NCBI GenBank assembly: GCA_900465675.1
Contig: UBJR01000005.1
Span: forward strand, 1-64,000
DNA: 64,000 nt
Source of the DNA: Hyphomicrobiales bacterium
Lineage (GTDB): Bacteria; Pseudomonadota; Alphaproteobacteria; Rhizobiales; Rhizobiaceae
Direction: 5' to 3'
How positions within the stretch are numbered: the stretch's first letter is position 1; every line of letters starts with the position of its first letter. Under the pieces are notes generated by a model, which was given only the letters and a program-made list of their open reading frames with translations, was not told the DNA's origin and searched no databases. The position numbers and the translations under genes were made by a program. Shown one piece after another: positions 7,160 to 16,124 of the stretch.

Positions 7160-8986
7160 ATGACTTTTCCGATCTGCCTTCCTGTGTCCGTAACCCCGAA
7201 GCGCGACGTGAACCCCTTGGGGTTCACGCAGCAGCTTGCGATTGCCAATGGCTTCCGCGATGTATCGCATTTCGCACGCGTCACAGGCATTCGACCAAGT
7301 CTGCTGCTCAACGGTGATCGCGATGAGATGGCAGTGCTGGCTGGCTGGTCCGGGCAGGATCTGACCCCTCTGCTGCGCTACATTGTGCCAACGGGATCGA
7401 AACGAGTGAAGCTCGGCGACGCGGCGGTCACACGTTCCTACACCCAATCCAAGACCACTCGCCTCTGCCCACATTGCCTGGCCGATGATCTCGCCGAGCC
7501 CTCTGCGAAGCCTCATGACGCCTATGTCCGTGGCTCTTGGTCCTGGAGACAGATTTTCGCATGCCCAACCCACGGCACGCCATTTATCGAAGGGCCTCGC
7601 GCCGAAGAACTTGGCGATCTGTCGAAATGGGCGGTGCCTATGACCGCCGAACGAATGCCCGACCCGTCTGACGCCTATTTTCATCAACGCGTATTAGGCG
7701 ATACCACCGGCGTTGCCTTCCTTGATGCTCTCGATGCCGACGTCGCGACTGAAGTTTGCTCTATCCTTGGGCACCTCGCCAACACCTTGGACGCGCAGCG
7801 AGTGTTGGAGCGGATCCCAGACGGCTTCGAAAATTCCGTCTGCCGTCGGAAAGGCTTCGAGATCGCAGCACTTGGTCATGATGCGGTACTGGAGTTCCTT
7901 GGCAGCCTGCCCTCGGTCATCGACCGCCGCACCATCGGCACGCACAAGTCGCTTTACACACCGATTATTCGCTGGCTCGATTGGAACATCAACGATCCCA
8001 ATTATCAGACCATCATCGACTTCTTCCAGGAATTCGCGGAGCAAAACGTCCCCATGTCGCCGGGAGAACGGTTTATTCGTCCAGTTAATGAGCGCATCGT
8101 CCACTCCACTAAAAGCGCGGCAGCTGAATACGGAATTTCAGAGGCCCGCATCGAGCGTGTTGTGCGCGACAACAAAGGGTTTATTCGCAGCAGCAAGAAT
8201 TTTAACCGCGCCTCGATGCATGAGCATATTTCTAAAGAACAGACGATGGTCACCACATCGGAAGCCGCCAAGTTGTTGGGGTGCACCATTGCCGTCGTAG
8301 ATAATCTTCTCAAAGCTGGCTTGCTGGGCTACGCAGCAAACGAAGGTCTTGGTGAACGCATCTACCGGTTTGTAGACCGGGCGGAAATCGACGCCTTGAT
8401 AATTCAACTCAAGGCGAAGGTTCAGGTAACCTCCCGGATCAATGATGCGGAGATGCGTTATATCGCTGCCTCGAACTACAAGGTGACAGTGGCGGTTCCT
8501 CACATCCTTAGCGGCAACATCCGTGTCTACGTGTTGCCCGGGCATCCCGTCAGGCTTGATACCATCTACCTCAACATTGAAGACACGCAGCGGGAAAAGA
8601 GGGCCGACACGTCCAGATTCCACGGCATTAGGAAACGAGGACCGGGAAGGAAGTGCAAGCCCGAAACGCTGTCAGTTGATGAAATTCGTATTCAGCTGGA
8701 TGTAACCGGGTCCACCGTCGAGGAGCTGTTCAGGGTCGGTTTGCTGACGGGGGAGCCTCCTCGCGAAAATGCCAAGCATCATGCCCGCCGCGCGTCCAAA
8801 GCCGAGATCGATGTATTCAAGAACACATACATTTCGGCGGAGGAAGTCGCACCCAGGCTCGGCACGGTGACCACAAAGCTGGTCAAGAAGCTTGACCGCT
8901 TAGGTGTTGAACCAGTCTTACGGGGCTTCAAACATATGGCGAAAATCTACCGGAGAGATGACCTGGAGAAGCATCTCTCGATCTGA
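7160..8986 (+). CDS. tniQ: TniQ/TnsD-like target-site selector (608 aa)
   Basis: TniQ-family proteins choose the insertion site and recruit TnsC. The N-terminal TniQ domain shows the zinc pattern C-x2-C (C103, C106) and C-x2-H (C135, H138) within a Trp-rich stretch (SWSWRQIFACPTH). The protein is longer than a bare TniQ and continues like TnsD. The C-terminal third seems to hold repeated excisionase/MerR-like helix-turn-helix units: TTSEAAKLLGCTIAVVDNLL (about 372), SVDEIRIQLDVTGSTVEELF (about 508) and ISAEEVAPRLGTVTTKLVKK (about 558). This architecture fits recognition of a fixed DNA site. The gene is the last of the operon and is followed by a terminator. Confidence 0.82.
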   Translation: MTFPICLPVSVTPKRDVNPLGFTQQLAIANGFRDVSHFARVTGIRPSLLLNGDRDEMAVLAGWSGQDLTPLLRYIVPTGSKRVKLGDAAVTRSYTQSKTTRLCPHCLADDLAEPSAKPHDAYVRGSWSWRQIFACPTHGTPFIEGPRAEELGDLSKWAVPMTAERMPDPSDAYFHQRVLGDTTGVAFLDALDADVATEVCSILGHLANTLDAQRVLERIPDGFENSVCRRKGFEIAALGHDAVLEFLGSLPSVIDRRTIGTHKSLYTPIIRWLDWNINDPNYQTIIDFFQEFAEQNVPMSPGERFIRPVNERIVHSTKSAAAEYGISEARIERVVRDNKGFIRSSKNFNRASMHEHISKEQTMVTTSEAAKLLGCTIAVVDNLLKAGLLGYAANEGLGERIYRFVDRAEIDALIIQLKAKVQVTSRINDAEMRYIAASNYKVTVAVPHILSGNIRVYVLPGHPVRLDTIYLNIEDTQREKRADTSRFHGIRKRGPGRKCKPETLSVDEIRIQLDVTGSTVEELFRVGLLTGEPPRENAKHHARRASKAEIDVFKNTYISAEEVAPRLGTVTTKLVKKLDRLGVEPVLRGFKHMAKIYRRDDLEKHLSI

Positions 8987-9003
8987 GACTGACGCAAAAA
9001 TCC

Positions 9004-9035
9004 AAAAAGGGCTCGACTTTGTCGAGCCTTTTTTT
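9004..9035 (+). terminator. Rho-independent terminator after tniQ
   Basis: An 8-bp G+C-rich stem (GGCTCGAC / GTCGAGCC) with a TTT loop at 9010-9028 is followed by seven T residues and preceded by an A-run. It ends the tns operon 18 bases after the tniQ stop. Confidence 0.9.
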
Positions 9036-9217
9036 GTGCCCAACTTTTCGAAATACGATTGCTATGGAAAGGAATTAAGGGAACAAGTGGAAAGTGCTTT
9101 TGGTCAGGCTCGAAATGACCCCTTACAGCGCAGGCGATTCCGGCTGCTCGATGGAAGAATGTTAGGGGCATCTACAGGTGTGATACAAAAGCAAGTCAGT
9201 GCTCAAGAAAGACGGTC

Positions 9218-10351
9218 ATGCGGTATCTTCGATCAGGGCCGCGGCGTCAGACCCAGGAACCGGGCGTTGCGCGCGGCAAAACGGTTGGTTTGCGATCCGG
9301 GGAGATCGCCGACCGGAATATCCGCGTCATCCTGGAGGCGATCCGCCGACATGGGCCGCTGACGCGGATGGAGCTAGGCCAGCACTCCGGACTGACCGGC
9401 CCAGGGATCACCAACATCCTTCGCCGCCTCGGCGAAGAAGGCCTTGTGACCTCGAACCGGCGCAATGGCGCGGGCGGCGGGGCGGCCGCTGCCGAATTCG
9501 CATTGCGCCCGGGTGGGGCCTTTTCGATCGGCATCAGGATCCGTGAACGCCGCTGCGAAGCCGTGCTGATCGATCTCAGCGGCCAGGTGCATGACCGCGC
9601 CTATTTCCAGCCAGATCCAGCTGCCATGGTGACGTCCGTCCACAGCGCCATCAAGGAAATGATGGACCGCCACGCGGCCTTGCCGATCATCGGTGCAGGC
9701 ATCGGCTCGAATATCTGGACGGACGAGCAGAACGAGGCGCTTGCTGCGCTCTCCGGACTTCCGAAGCCCGAGGTCGAAAACGAATGTACCGCCAGCCTGC
9801 TGGCCGAGCGCACGATCGGCAGCCCGGCAACGGTGGGCGGCCTTGCGATGATCATTCTCGACGAGGACGTCCAGGCCGGCTTCCTCGTCCGCGGCGCGCC
9901 CTATTCCGGCGTTCATGGCAGGGCGGGCGGCATTGGCGAAATGCTGACCGGTCCCGACAATGTCAGGCTGAACAGCGTGGCCGGGTTCGGAGCACTGCGC
10001 GCGGCTGTCGGCAGCGAGACCTTTGCACGCGTTCTCGAAGATGGTGAGGCCTCGCCGCACGAACTCGGGCAGTGGATCCGCGACGCCGCAAGCCATCTGC
10101 TCGACCCGATCATCGCGATCGCCGGCTTCGTCGCCCCGAGCGTCATCATGATCGGCAGCGATCTGCCGCGGGCTACCATCGAGGCGCTGATCCATCAGTT
10201 GTCGGTGGAGCGCCGCGATACCTCGAAGCGCCCGTTCCTGACGCCGTGGATCTCGCCGATGAAACCGGCCAGCTTCAGCGGCGGCGGCATTGCGCTCGGG
10301 GCGGCATTGCTGCCGTTCCTCAACACCCTGCTGCCGCCGGTTTCGGCCTGA
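9218..10351 (+). CDS. ROK-family transcriptional regulator (377 aa)
   Basis: ROK regulators are sugar-responsive repressors or activators with an N-terminal winged helix and a C-terminal sugar-kinase-like domain. The helix-turn-helix lies at about residues 40-75 (LTRMELGQHSGLTGPGITNI followed by LRRLGEEGLV). The kinase-like part has lost several canonical ROK motifs but keeps the fold-like alternation and a Gly-rich end (FSGGGIALGAALL). The ATG at 9218 has AAGAAAG upstream. It ends one base before the convergent oxidoreductase and probably controls the sugar locus at 11676-18063. It is also the first gene beyond the Tn7-like module. Confidence 0.82.
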   Translation: MRYLRSGPRRQTQEPGVARGKTVGLRSGEIADRNIRVILEAIRRHGPLTRMELGQHSGLTGPGITNILRRLGEEGLVTSNRRNGAGGGAAAAEFALRPGGAFSIGIRIRERRCEAVLIDLSGQVHDRAYFQPDPAAMVTSVHSAIKEMMDRHAALPIIGAGIGSNIWTDEQNEALAALSGLPKPEVENECTASLLAERTIGSPATVGGLAMIILDEDVQAGFLVRGAPYSGVHGRAGGIGEMLTGPDNVRLNSVAGFGALRAAVGSETFARVLEDGEASPHELGQWIRDAASHLLDPIIAIAGFVAPSVIMIGSDLPRATIEALIHQLSVERRDTSKRPFLTPWISPMKPASFSGGGIALGAALLPFLNTLLPPVSA

Positions 10352-10352
10352 T

Positions 10353-11399
10353 CTATGCCAGCGCTTCGTCCGTACGGCTGAGATCGGAAGCGAGCGCCTT
10401 GTCCAGAACCTTCTGGATATTGGCCGCCCGCCGGAACGACGGCTCCTGCGTCTTCCCGGCACGCACCGCCTGGACGAAACGCTGGTAGTTGGTCTCGACG
10501 GGATCGAAGCCGATATCGCGCCAGGTCGCGGTGTGCACGTCCTCGCCAAGGCAGGCGCGCAGCGTCGATTTTCCGGTGTCGTAGATCATTTCGATCGAAC
10601 CGGTCTCGCCATAGACGCGAAGGCGCAGCTGGTCCATCTGCCCCGCTGCCGTTCGTGTCGCCTGGATGGTGCCGATCGCCCCTGAGGTGAAATCGACATT
10701 CATCGTGAAGCTGTCATTGGCGTCGAGATCATACTCACCGATCTTGTCGCCCGGCGCCTTGTTGAAAGTCTTCAACCTCGCAAAGACATGGGCGACGTCG
10801 AGCCCCGAACCATACGAGGCGAAATCGACGATGTGGATGCCAATATCGCCGAGCGCGCCGTTCGAGCCGTGCTTCTTGCTAAGCCGCCACAGCCATTTGC
10901 TCTCGCTCTTCCAGTCGCCCCAGTGGCGGCCGACCAGCCAGCTCTGCAGATGCGAAGCCTCGACATGCCTGACAGCGCCGATCTCGCCAGCCAGCACCAT
11001 CTGCCTTCCCTTCTGGAGAGCCGGCGAATTGCGGTAGGTGAAATTCACCATACCGACCTTGCCCGATTTCTCGATCGCTTCGGTCATTTCCATCGCCTTG
11101 GTGGCATCCGTTGCGAGCGGTTTTTCGCAGAACACATGCTTGCCAGCGGCGATCGCCTGCAGCGTCGTCGGATGATGGATTCGATCGGGGGTGACATTGG
11201 CGACAGCATCGAATTCGCCCCAAGCCAGCGCCTCCTCAAGCGTGCTGAACTGCTTGGCTATGCCGTGTTCGGCGCAAAAAGCCGCCAGCCGCTCGGGCAC
11301 GACATCGACGCCGCCGACAACGCTGACCCCTTCGATCTCCTTGAACCGCGCAGCGTGCTGGTTCGCCATTCCGCCAGTGCCGAGAATGAGTAATCGCAT
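10353..11399 (-). CDS. Gfo/Idh/MocA-family NAD(P)-dependent oxidoreductase (348 aa)
   Basis: This cytoplasmic dehydrogenase family oxidises sugars, inositols or their derivatives. The N-terminal Rossmann motif is LILGTGGMAN (residues 3-12), and the family signature FCEKPLA with its catalytic-region Lys is near residue 95; the C-terminal alpha/beta domain follows. The start is the ATG with GGAGGATAAG directly upstream (a longer frame exists). It is transcribed divergently from the ABC transporter at 11676 across a 276-bp promoter region, so it belongs functionally to that sugar locus. The substrate cannot be told from sequence. Confidence 0.88.
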   Translation of the reverse strand: MRLLILGTGGMANQHAARFKEIEGVSVVGGVDVVPERLAAFCAEHGIAKQFSTLEEALAWGEFDAVANVTPDRIHHPTTLQAIAAGKHVFCEKPLATDATKAMEMTEAIEKSGKVGMVNFTYRNSPALQKGRQMVLAGEIGAVRHVEASHLQSWLVGRHWGDWKSESKWLWRLSKKHGSNGALGDIGIHIVDFASYGSGLDVAHVFARLKTFNKAPGDKIGEYDLDANDSFTMNVDFTSGAIGTIQATRTAAGQMDQLRLRVYGETGSIEMIYDTGKSTLRACLGEDVHTATWRDIGFDPVETNYQRFVQAVRAGKTQEPSFRRAANIQKVLDKALASDLSRTDEALA

Positions 11400-11675
11400 C
11401 TTATCCTCCATAGATATCACGTTCGGCCACCACGTCGGCAGCCGGGCAAAACACATCCTGTGCGTGTTGCGACGGTCGCAAGACGCCTGTTCGATCCGTG
11501 GGAAACCGGGTTTTAACCCGCCTAACTTGTGTTGAATGTCGCCAGCATCTCATTCCTCCCAAGTGCGGCTTGACATCAAATCAAAGTAACTTAATCTAAT
11601 TAATGCAGCATGGAATTGAGGAGAGGTCAACTGACCACCAGGCTGTATCCGTTGAAAATGGGGAGGAGACCCATC
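11400..11675. promoter_or_regulatory. Divergent promoter region of the first sugar locus
   Basis: This 276-bp gap separates the minus-strand oxidoreductase from the plus-strand binding-protein gene. A consensus -35 hexamer TTGACA is at 11570-11575; TCTAAT at 11595-11600 resembles a -10 but the spacing is 19. A CGGGTT-TT-AACCCG inverted repeat at about 11508-11521 is a candidate operator for one of the two ROK regulators of the locus. Confidence 0.45.
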
Positions 11676-12974
11676 ATGAAGAGAGCGTTCGTCGGCGCAT
11701 TGGCGCTGAGCACAATGTTATTTTCAGTGCCTGCCGCATTTGCCCAAGAACTGGCGACGAAGGACAGGATCGGCCTTGCCGATGCACCGAAGTCCCTCGT
11801 CGTTCGCCTGACAAACGACAGTCCCAACAATGCCGACGCAAAGATCGCCGAAGGCTACCAGAAACTCTTCGTCGATTTCATCAAGAAGCATCCCGACTGG
11901 AAGCTGCAGATGCAGTTCATGTCGGCCGATATCGGCACCGAACAGGCCAAGATGCTCGAGCAGGCCAAGGCCGGCAACGCGCCGGATTGCGCCGCGGTCG
12001 ATTCCTTCGTGCTCTCGCAGTTCATGGTCAATCACGTGCTGGCGGATTTCACGCCATACTTCTCGAAGGAAGAAGTGGACGACCTCTTCCCCTTCATCCG
12101 CGAGGGCATCACCGACAAGGACAAGAGCGTCCGCGCCTGGTGGTGGGATACCGACTTGCGCGTGCTCTATCGCAACAAGTCGATCGTCGCCGACGCGCCC
12201 CAGACCTGGGACGACCTGAAGAAGGCCGGCATCGCATCTGTCGGCGAAGGCATGGAGGGAATCCTCTTCAACGCCGGCCGTTATGAGGGCTCGACCTTCG
12301 ACTGGCTCGCCAACTATTGGGCACTCGGCGGCAAACTGGTCGACGACACAGGCAAGCCGATCTTTGGCGAAGGTGAAAACAAGGAGAAGTTCCTCAAGGC
12401 GCTCAACTATTACAAGGACCTCGTCGATTCAGGTGCCGCACCGAAGCGCGTGACGACGATCGGTAACTATGACGACCTGAACGCGGCGGCTGCGGCCGGA
12501 ACCACCGCCCTCTTCATCGGCGGCAACTGGCAATATGCACAGCTGAAGGCCACGCTCGACGACGAAGAGTTCAAGAACTGGACCTTCTCGCCGATCCCCG
12601 GTCCGACCGCCGACCAGCGCTCAACGGGAACCGGCGGCTGGACGATCGCATCCTTCGCCAAGGACAAGGACAAGGTCGAGATGTGCGCCAACCTCGCCCG
12701 CGAGGTCTATATGGGACCGGCAAACGCTCTGCAGCAGCAGCTTCCGACGCGCAAGTCGCTGTTCACGAAATATGATGTCTTCTCGACCGAAGCCAACAAG
12801 ACCTTCGCCGACGCCCTGGTGAACGGTCAGGCGCGGCCGGGTGCACCGATCTATCCTGAGATCTCCAACCAGATCCAGATCATGATGGGTGACGTCCTCT
12901 CCGGCACCAAGAAGCCGGAAGAAGCACTGGACGGCGCGTTCAATGCGACGATGGAGGCTTACAAGCGTCTCTAG
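11676..12974 (+). CDS. Sugar ABC transporter substrate-binding protein (432 aa)
   Basis: This is a periplasmic binding protein of the MalE/UgpB class (cluster 1) for a CUT1 importer. A signal peptide is clear: MKRAFVGAL, a hydrophobic stretch and an AFA-QE cleavage site near residue 24. The mature part has the usual family features, including a GGWTIASFAK segment near residue 325. The start at 11676 is chosen because GGGAGGAG precedes it and the signal peptide begins there. It heads the operon with two permeases, a ROK regulator, an isomerase and an ATPase. Confidence 0.9.
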   Translation: MKRAFVGALALSTMLFSVPAAFAQELATKDRIGLADAPKSLVVRLTNDSPNNADAKIAEGYQKLFVDFIKKHPDWKLQMQFMSADIGTEQAKMLEQAKAGNAPDCAAVDSFVLSQFMVNHVLADFTPYFSKEEVDDLFPFIREGITDKDKSVRAWWWDTDLRVLYRNKSIVADAPQTWDDLKKAGIASVGEGMEGILFNAGRYEGSTFDWLANYWALGGKLVDDTGKPIFGEGENKEKFLKALNYYKDLVDSGAAPKRVTTIGNYDDLNAAAAAGTTALFIGGNWQYAQLKATLDDEEFKNWTFSPIPGPTADQRSTGTGGWTIASFAKDKDKVEMCANLAREVYMGPANALQQQLPTRKSLFTKYDVFSTEANKTFADALVNGQARPGAPIYPEISNQIQIMMGDVLSGTKKPEEALDGAFNATMEAYKRL

Positions 12975-13043
12975 AGATTGTGATCGTGGCGGCGCCCGGA
13001 AATGGGCGCCGCCGGCATTCCCAAACCCGGACAGAGAAGCCCA

Positions 13044-13973
13044 ATGAGCCCTATCGCCATCGAGGCCGTCAGCCCGCCTCACAGCAGATCGTTCATGCGC
13101 CGTTTCGCCGGGGCACCCTTGCCCTGGATCATGCCCGTGATCATCGTCATAGGCATCTTCTATCTCTACCCCGTCATCGACGTGTTCCGCCTGTCGTTCA
13201 CCAATGCCACGCTGATCGGCGACAATCAGGATTATACACTCGGCTCGATCTCCAATGCGCTGAGCTCGCCGCAGCTGCCTGATATCCTGTGGGCAACGCT
13301 GATCTTCGTCGGCGGGAGCGTTATCGGCCAGCAGATCCTCGGACTTGCCGTCGCGGTCGTCGTCGTTCGAGGCGAAAAGCGCGGCCTGTTCGGCACGACG
13401 ATCCTGCGCACCACGGCGCTTGTCGCCTGGGTAGTCCCGGGTATCGCCGGCGGCATCATCTGGCAGATGCTGTTTTCCGAAGCGCCTTATGGCGCGCTGA
13501 ACAGCATCCTCAGAATGATGCACCTGCCCGCCGTCGCCTGGCTCTCGGATCCGTCGATCGCGCCCTGGTCGGCGCTGATATCCAACATCTGGCGCGGTGC
13601 GGCTTTCTCGATGGTCGTCATGTATGCGGCACTGAAGGCGATCGACCCCTCGCTCTACGAGGCGGCGGAAGTGGATGGCGCAACCGGATCGCAGCAGTTC
13701 TTCTTCGTTACCATTCCTCAGCTGCGCGCCGCGATCCTGGTCAACATGATCCTGATCACCATCATGACGCTGAACACCTTCGACGCGATCATCACGCTGA
13801 CAGGTGGCGGTCCCGGCCGTGCGACGGAAGTGATCTCGCTTTACGTCTTCAACATCGTCTTCAGAAATTACGACCTGTCGGGCGGCAGCGTTCTCTCCGT
13901 GCTGATGCTGATCATCAGTCTCGGGCTCGCCTTCGTCTATGCGTCGTTCCTGCCCAAGGAGGAAGAGCAATGA
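13044..13973 (+). CDS. Sugar ABC transporter permease, MalF/UgpA type (309 aa)
   Basis: This is one of two inner-membrane subunits of the CUT1 importer. About six hydrophobic segments are visible, starting with WIMPVIIVIGIFYLYPVI at about residue 30. The cytoplasmic EAA loop that docks the ATPase is YEAAEVDGATGSQQFFFVTI near residue 205. The start is set at the ATG that follows the AGAGAAG ribosome site rather than 14 codons upstream. Its stop overlaps the next permease start as ATGA. Confidence 0.92.
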   Translation: MSPIAIEAVSPPHSRSFMRRFAGAPLPWIMPVIIVIGIFYLYPVIDVFRLSFTNATLIGDNQDYTLGSISNALSSPQLPDILWATLIFVGGSVIGQQILGLAVAVVVVRGEKRGLFGTTILRTTALVAWVVPGIAGGIIWQMLFSEAPYGALNSILRMMHLPAVAWLSDPSIAPWSALISNIWRGAAFSMVVMYAALKAIDPSLYEAAEVDGATGSQQFFFVTIPQLRAAILVNMILITIMTLNTFDAIITLTGGGPGRATEVISLYVFNIVFRNYDLSGGSVLSVLMLIISLGLAFVYASFLPKEEEQ

Positions 13974-14812
13974 GCGGGCGCACCGGCACGCGGTTTGGCG
14001 ATTTTCTGAGCTATCTGTTCATGCTGGCGATGTTCGTTTTCTTCGCCGGCCCCCTCTCCTATCTGCTGTCGATGGCGATGCGCGACCGGCGCGAGATCTA
14101 TCGCGGCGTCGCCCGCTACATCCCACACAATCCGACGATGGAAAACTTCGTCGCCGTTCTCAACAACAGCTATTTCCCGCTTTATCTGTGGAACGGGCTG
14201 AAGCTTGCGGCGCTCAGCGGTCTCGGCGTTCTCATCGTGGCGCTGCCTGCAGCCTATGCCTTCTCGCGCTTCCACTTTCGCGGCAAGGGCCTGTCGATGA
14301 TGGGGTTGCTGCTCTTCCAGATGATCTCGCCGCTTGTGATCATGGTGCCGCTCTATCGCTACATGAACAAGCTAGGCCTGCTCGACACGCATTTTGCCGT
14401 CGTCATGGTCTATATCGCGCTCGGGGTGCCGCTGGCGACCTGGCTGTTGAAGAGCACAGTCGATAGCATCCCGCGCAGTCTTGACGAGGCCGCGATGATC
14501 GATGGCTGCAATCGCTTCTCGGTGTTCTGGCGTATCGTCCTGCCGCTCTCGGCGCCGGGCATCGCCTCGGTCTTTATTATCACCGTCATTGCCGGATGGT
14601 CGCAATTCCTCGTGCCTTTTCTGCTGCTGACCCAAAACAATCTGATGCCGATCGGCGTCGGTATCTTTAACTTCCGCGGCATGCAGACCGACTCGTCGAT
14701 CCAGCTGCTTGCCGCCGCCTGCCTGATCTCCGTCGTACCGGCGATCGTGGCCTTCCTGTCGCTCCAGAGACTGATTCTCGGCGCGATGACCAGCGGCGCA
14801 GTCAAGGGATGA
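13970..14812 (+). CDS. Sugar ABC transporter permease, MalG/UgpE type (280 aa)
   Basis: This is the second membrane subunit of the importer. It begins MSGRTGTRFGDFLSYLFMLA with a first transmembrane segment at once, and carries the EAA loop LDEAAMIDGCNRFSVFWRIV near residue 180. The C-terminus ending in GAMTSGAVKG is typical of MalG-type permeases. The start overlaps the previous stop by four bases. The open frame extends far upstream inside the previous gene, but that part is non-coding in this frame. Confidence 0.92.
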   Translation: MSGRTGTRFGDFLSYLFMLAMFVFFAGPLSYLLSMAMRDRREIYRGVARYIPHNPTMENFVAVLNNSYFPLYLWNGLKLAALSGLGVLIVALPAAYAFSRFHFRGKGLSMMGLLLFQMISPLVIMVPLYRYMNKLGLLDTHFAVVMVYIALGVPLATWLLKSTVDSIPRSLDEAAMIDGCNRFSVFWRIVLPLSAPGIASVFIITVIAGWSQFLVPFLLLTQNNLMPIGVGIFNFRGMQTDSSIQLLAAACLISVVPAIVAFLSLQRLILGAMTSGAVKG

Positions 14813-14851
14813 GACCGGTCTGATGCCGATGGAAGATGAAGGATCGCGACC

Positions 14852-16090
14852 ATGAACCAGACCGCGGGCGTCAAGCTCTCCCCCGATCTATCGGGGGCAA
14901 ATGTCGAAGATGCAGGCGAGCATAACCGCGCCGTCGTGCTGCGCTGCATCCACCGGCAGGCCCCGATTTCGCGGGCGGAGATTGCAAGACAGACCGGCTT
15001 CACCAAGCCGGCCATCGCCCGCATCGTCGACCGGCTGCTGGACGAGGGCCTGATCATCGAGGCTCGGCGCCGCCACGGTTTGCGCGGACAGCCCGCCATC
15101 GAGCTCGAGATCAATCCGGACGCGTTCTTCGCCATCGGCATCAATATCGACCGCGATCACCTGACCATCCTTGCCGTCGACGCGGTCGGCAATGTGCGTG
15201 CCCGCGTGCATCACGAAAAGCGCTACATTCTGCCTGCCGAATTCATGCAGCTGTCGGCCGACGCGATATCACATTTTCAGCGCAGCCGCCTGATCGACGA
15301 CGCTCATCTGGCCGGTATCGGTCTCGCCATGCCGGACTGGCTGGGCGAAATATCCTTTCCAGGCAAGCCGGCCGACTATTCCGAATGGCTGGAATTCGAC
15401 GTGCGCACCGCGATCGAAGGCCTGACGCAGCACCCCGTCTTCATCGAGAACGAAACCAATGCCGCGGCACTGGCCGAACTCGACTATGGGCTCGGCGCCG
15501 AAAGCCGCAGCTTCCTCTACATCGCCATAAATGCCTGCCCCGGCGGCGGACTGGTGCTGGATGGCAATGGCCACCGCGGCGCCATGGGCCTTAGCGGCGA
15601 AATCGGCTGGCTGCCGATTGCCGACGGTAAGGACGAGCGGGCGCAGAAGGTGCGGCTGCTCGGCGAGATCTTTTCCCTGTTCTGCCTTTACGAGTTCCTC
15701 GCGGAACACGGCATCAAGGTCAGCGTACCGCAGGATCTACTGACGCTCGATACGCGCGGAAAGCGGCTGGTCTCGCAATGGCTGCGGGAGATGAGCGCCC
15801 ATTTGGCCGTCGCTGTCCGGCATATCGGCATGATCATCGATCCCGACGCCATCCTGGTCGGCGGGCGGCTGCCGATCCGCATGATCGACGAGCTGCTGCG
15901 CTATGTACATGAGCATCTCGATGCCGCCGACGCCGCTTTGCCGTCGCTTCACCGCGCCTCGCTTGGCGACGATGCTTCGGCGATCGGTGCTGCGGCCATG
16001 CCAATGGCGGCAGCGCTGATGCTAGCGTCGTCAGATGAGGTTCAACGCACGCGTTCACCCCTGAAATACATGGATCGCCTGAACAACTAG
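14852..16090 (+). CDS. ROK-family transcriptional regulator in the sugar operon (412 aa)
   Basis: A winged-helix domain at about residues 28-75 (ISRAEIARQTGFTKPAIARI) is followed by a ROK sugar-kinase-like domain. The latter keeps an ENETNAAALAEL-like motif near residue 200, which lines the sugar site, and a Gly-rich GALSGEIGWL-like segment near 250. The cysteine zinc cluster of true kinases is not seen. Lying between the permease and isomerase genes, it is likely a local regulator responding to the imported sugar or its product. It is the second ROK protein of this locus. Confidence 0.87.
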   Translation: MNQTAGVKLSPDLSGANVEDAGEHNRAVVLRCIHRQAPISRAEIARQTGFTKPAIARIVDRLLDEGLIIEARRRHGLRGQPAIELEINPDAFFAIGINIDRDHLTILAVDAVGNVRARVHHEKRYILPAEFMQLSADAISHFQRSRLIDDAHLAGIGLAMPDWLGEISFPGKPADYSEWLEFDVRTAIEGLTQHPVFIENETNAAALAELDYGLGAESRSFLYIAINACPGGGLVLDGNGHRGAMGLSGEIGWLPIADGKDERAQKVRLLGEIFSLFCLYEFLAEHGIKVSVPQDLLTLDTRGKRLVSQWLREMSAHLAVAVRHIGMIIDPDAILVGGRLPIRMIDELLRYVHEHLDAADAALPSLHRASLGDDASAIGAAAMPMAAALMLASSDEVQRTRSPLKYMDRLNN

Positions 16091-16124
16091 AACAGCCGCC
16101 GCGGCGGCGCCTGGGAGGATTTTG

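Larger units (their letters stand above)
14..9035 (+). mobile_element. Tn7-like transposon (TnsA-TnsB-TnsC-TniQ), ends not resolved
   Basis: The core is tnsA-like (2604), tnsB-like (3762), tnsC-like (6166) and tniQ-like (7160), all on the plus strand and closed by a terminator at 9004-9035. Upstream is a co-oriented row of small genes of unknown function. TnsA plus a DDE transposase implies cut-and-paste excision as in Tn7; TnsC and TniQ imply targeted insertion. No resolvase, resistance or metabolic cargo is seen. The left limit is set at the putative TnsB sites and the right limit at the terminator only for want of better marks; the true right end should lie before the ROK gene at 9218. Confidence 0.7.

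Noticed and set aside
9010..9028. GACTTTGTC in the tniQ terminator as the inverted right-end TnsB site
   Set aside because: It is fully explained by the terminator stem, is three bases shorter than the Tn7 core, and has no second copy 22 bp away.
1..9217. CRISPR array or Cas genes associated with the Tn7-like element
   Set aside because: No direct repeats of 25-40 bp with regular spacers and no Cas-like proteins are present in or near the module.
12621..13970. 449-codon minus-strand frame opposite the binding-protein and permease genes
   Set aside because: Asp/Arg/His-rich antisense translation of G+C-rich coding sequence with no recognisable domain or ribosome site.
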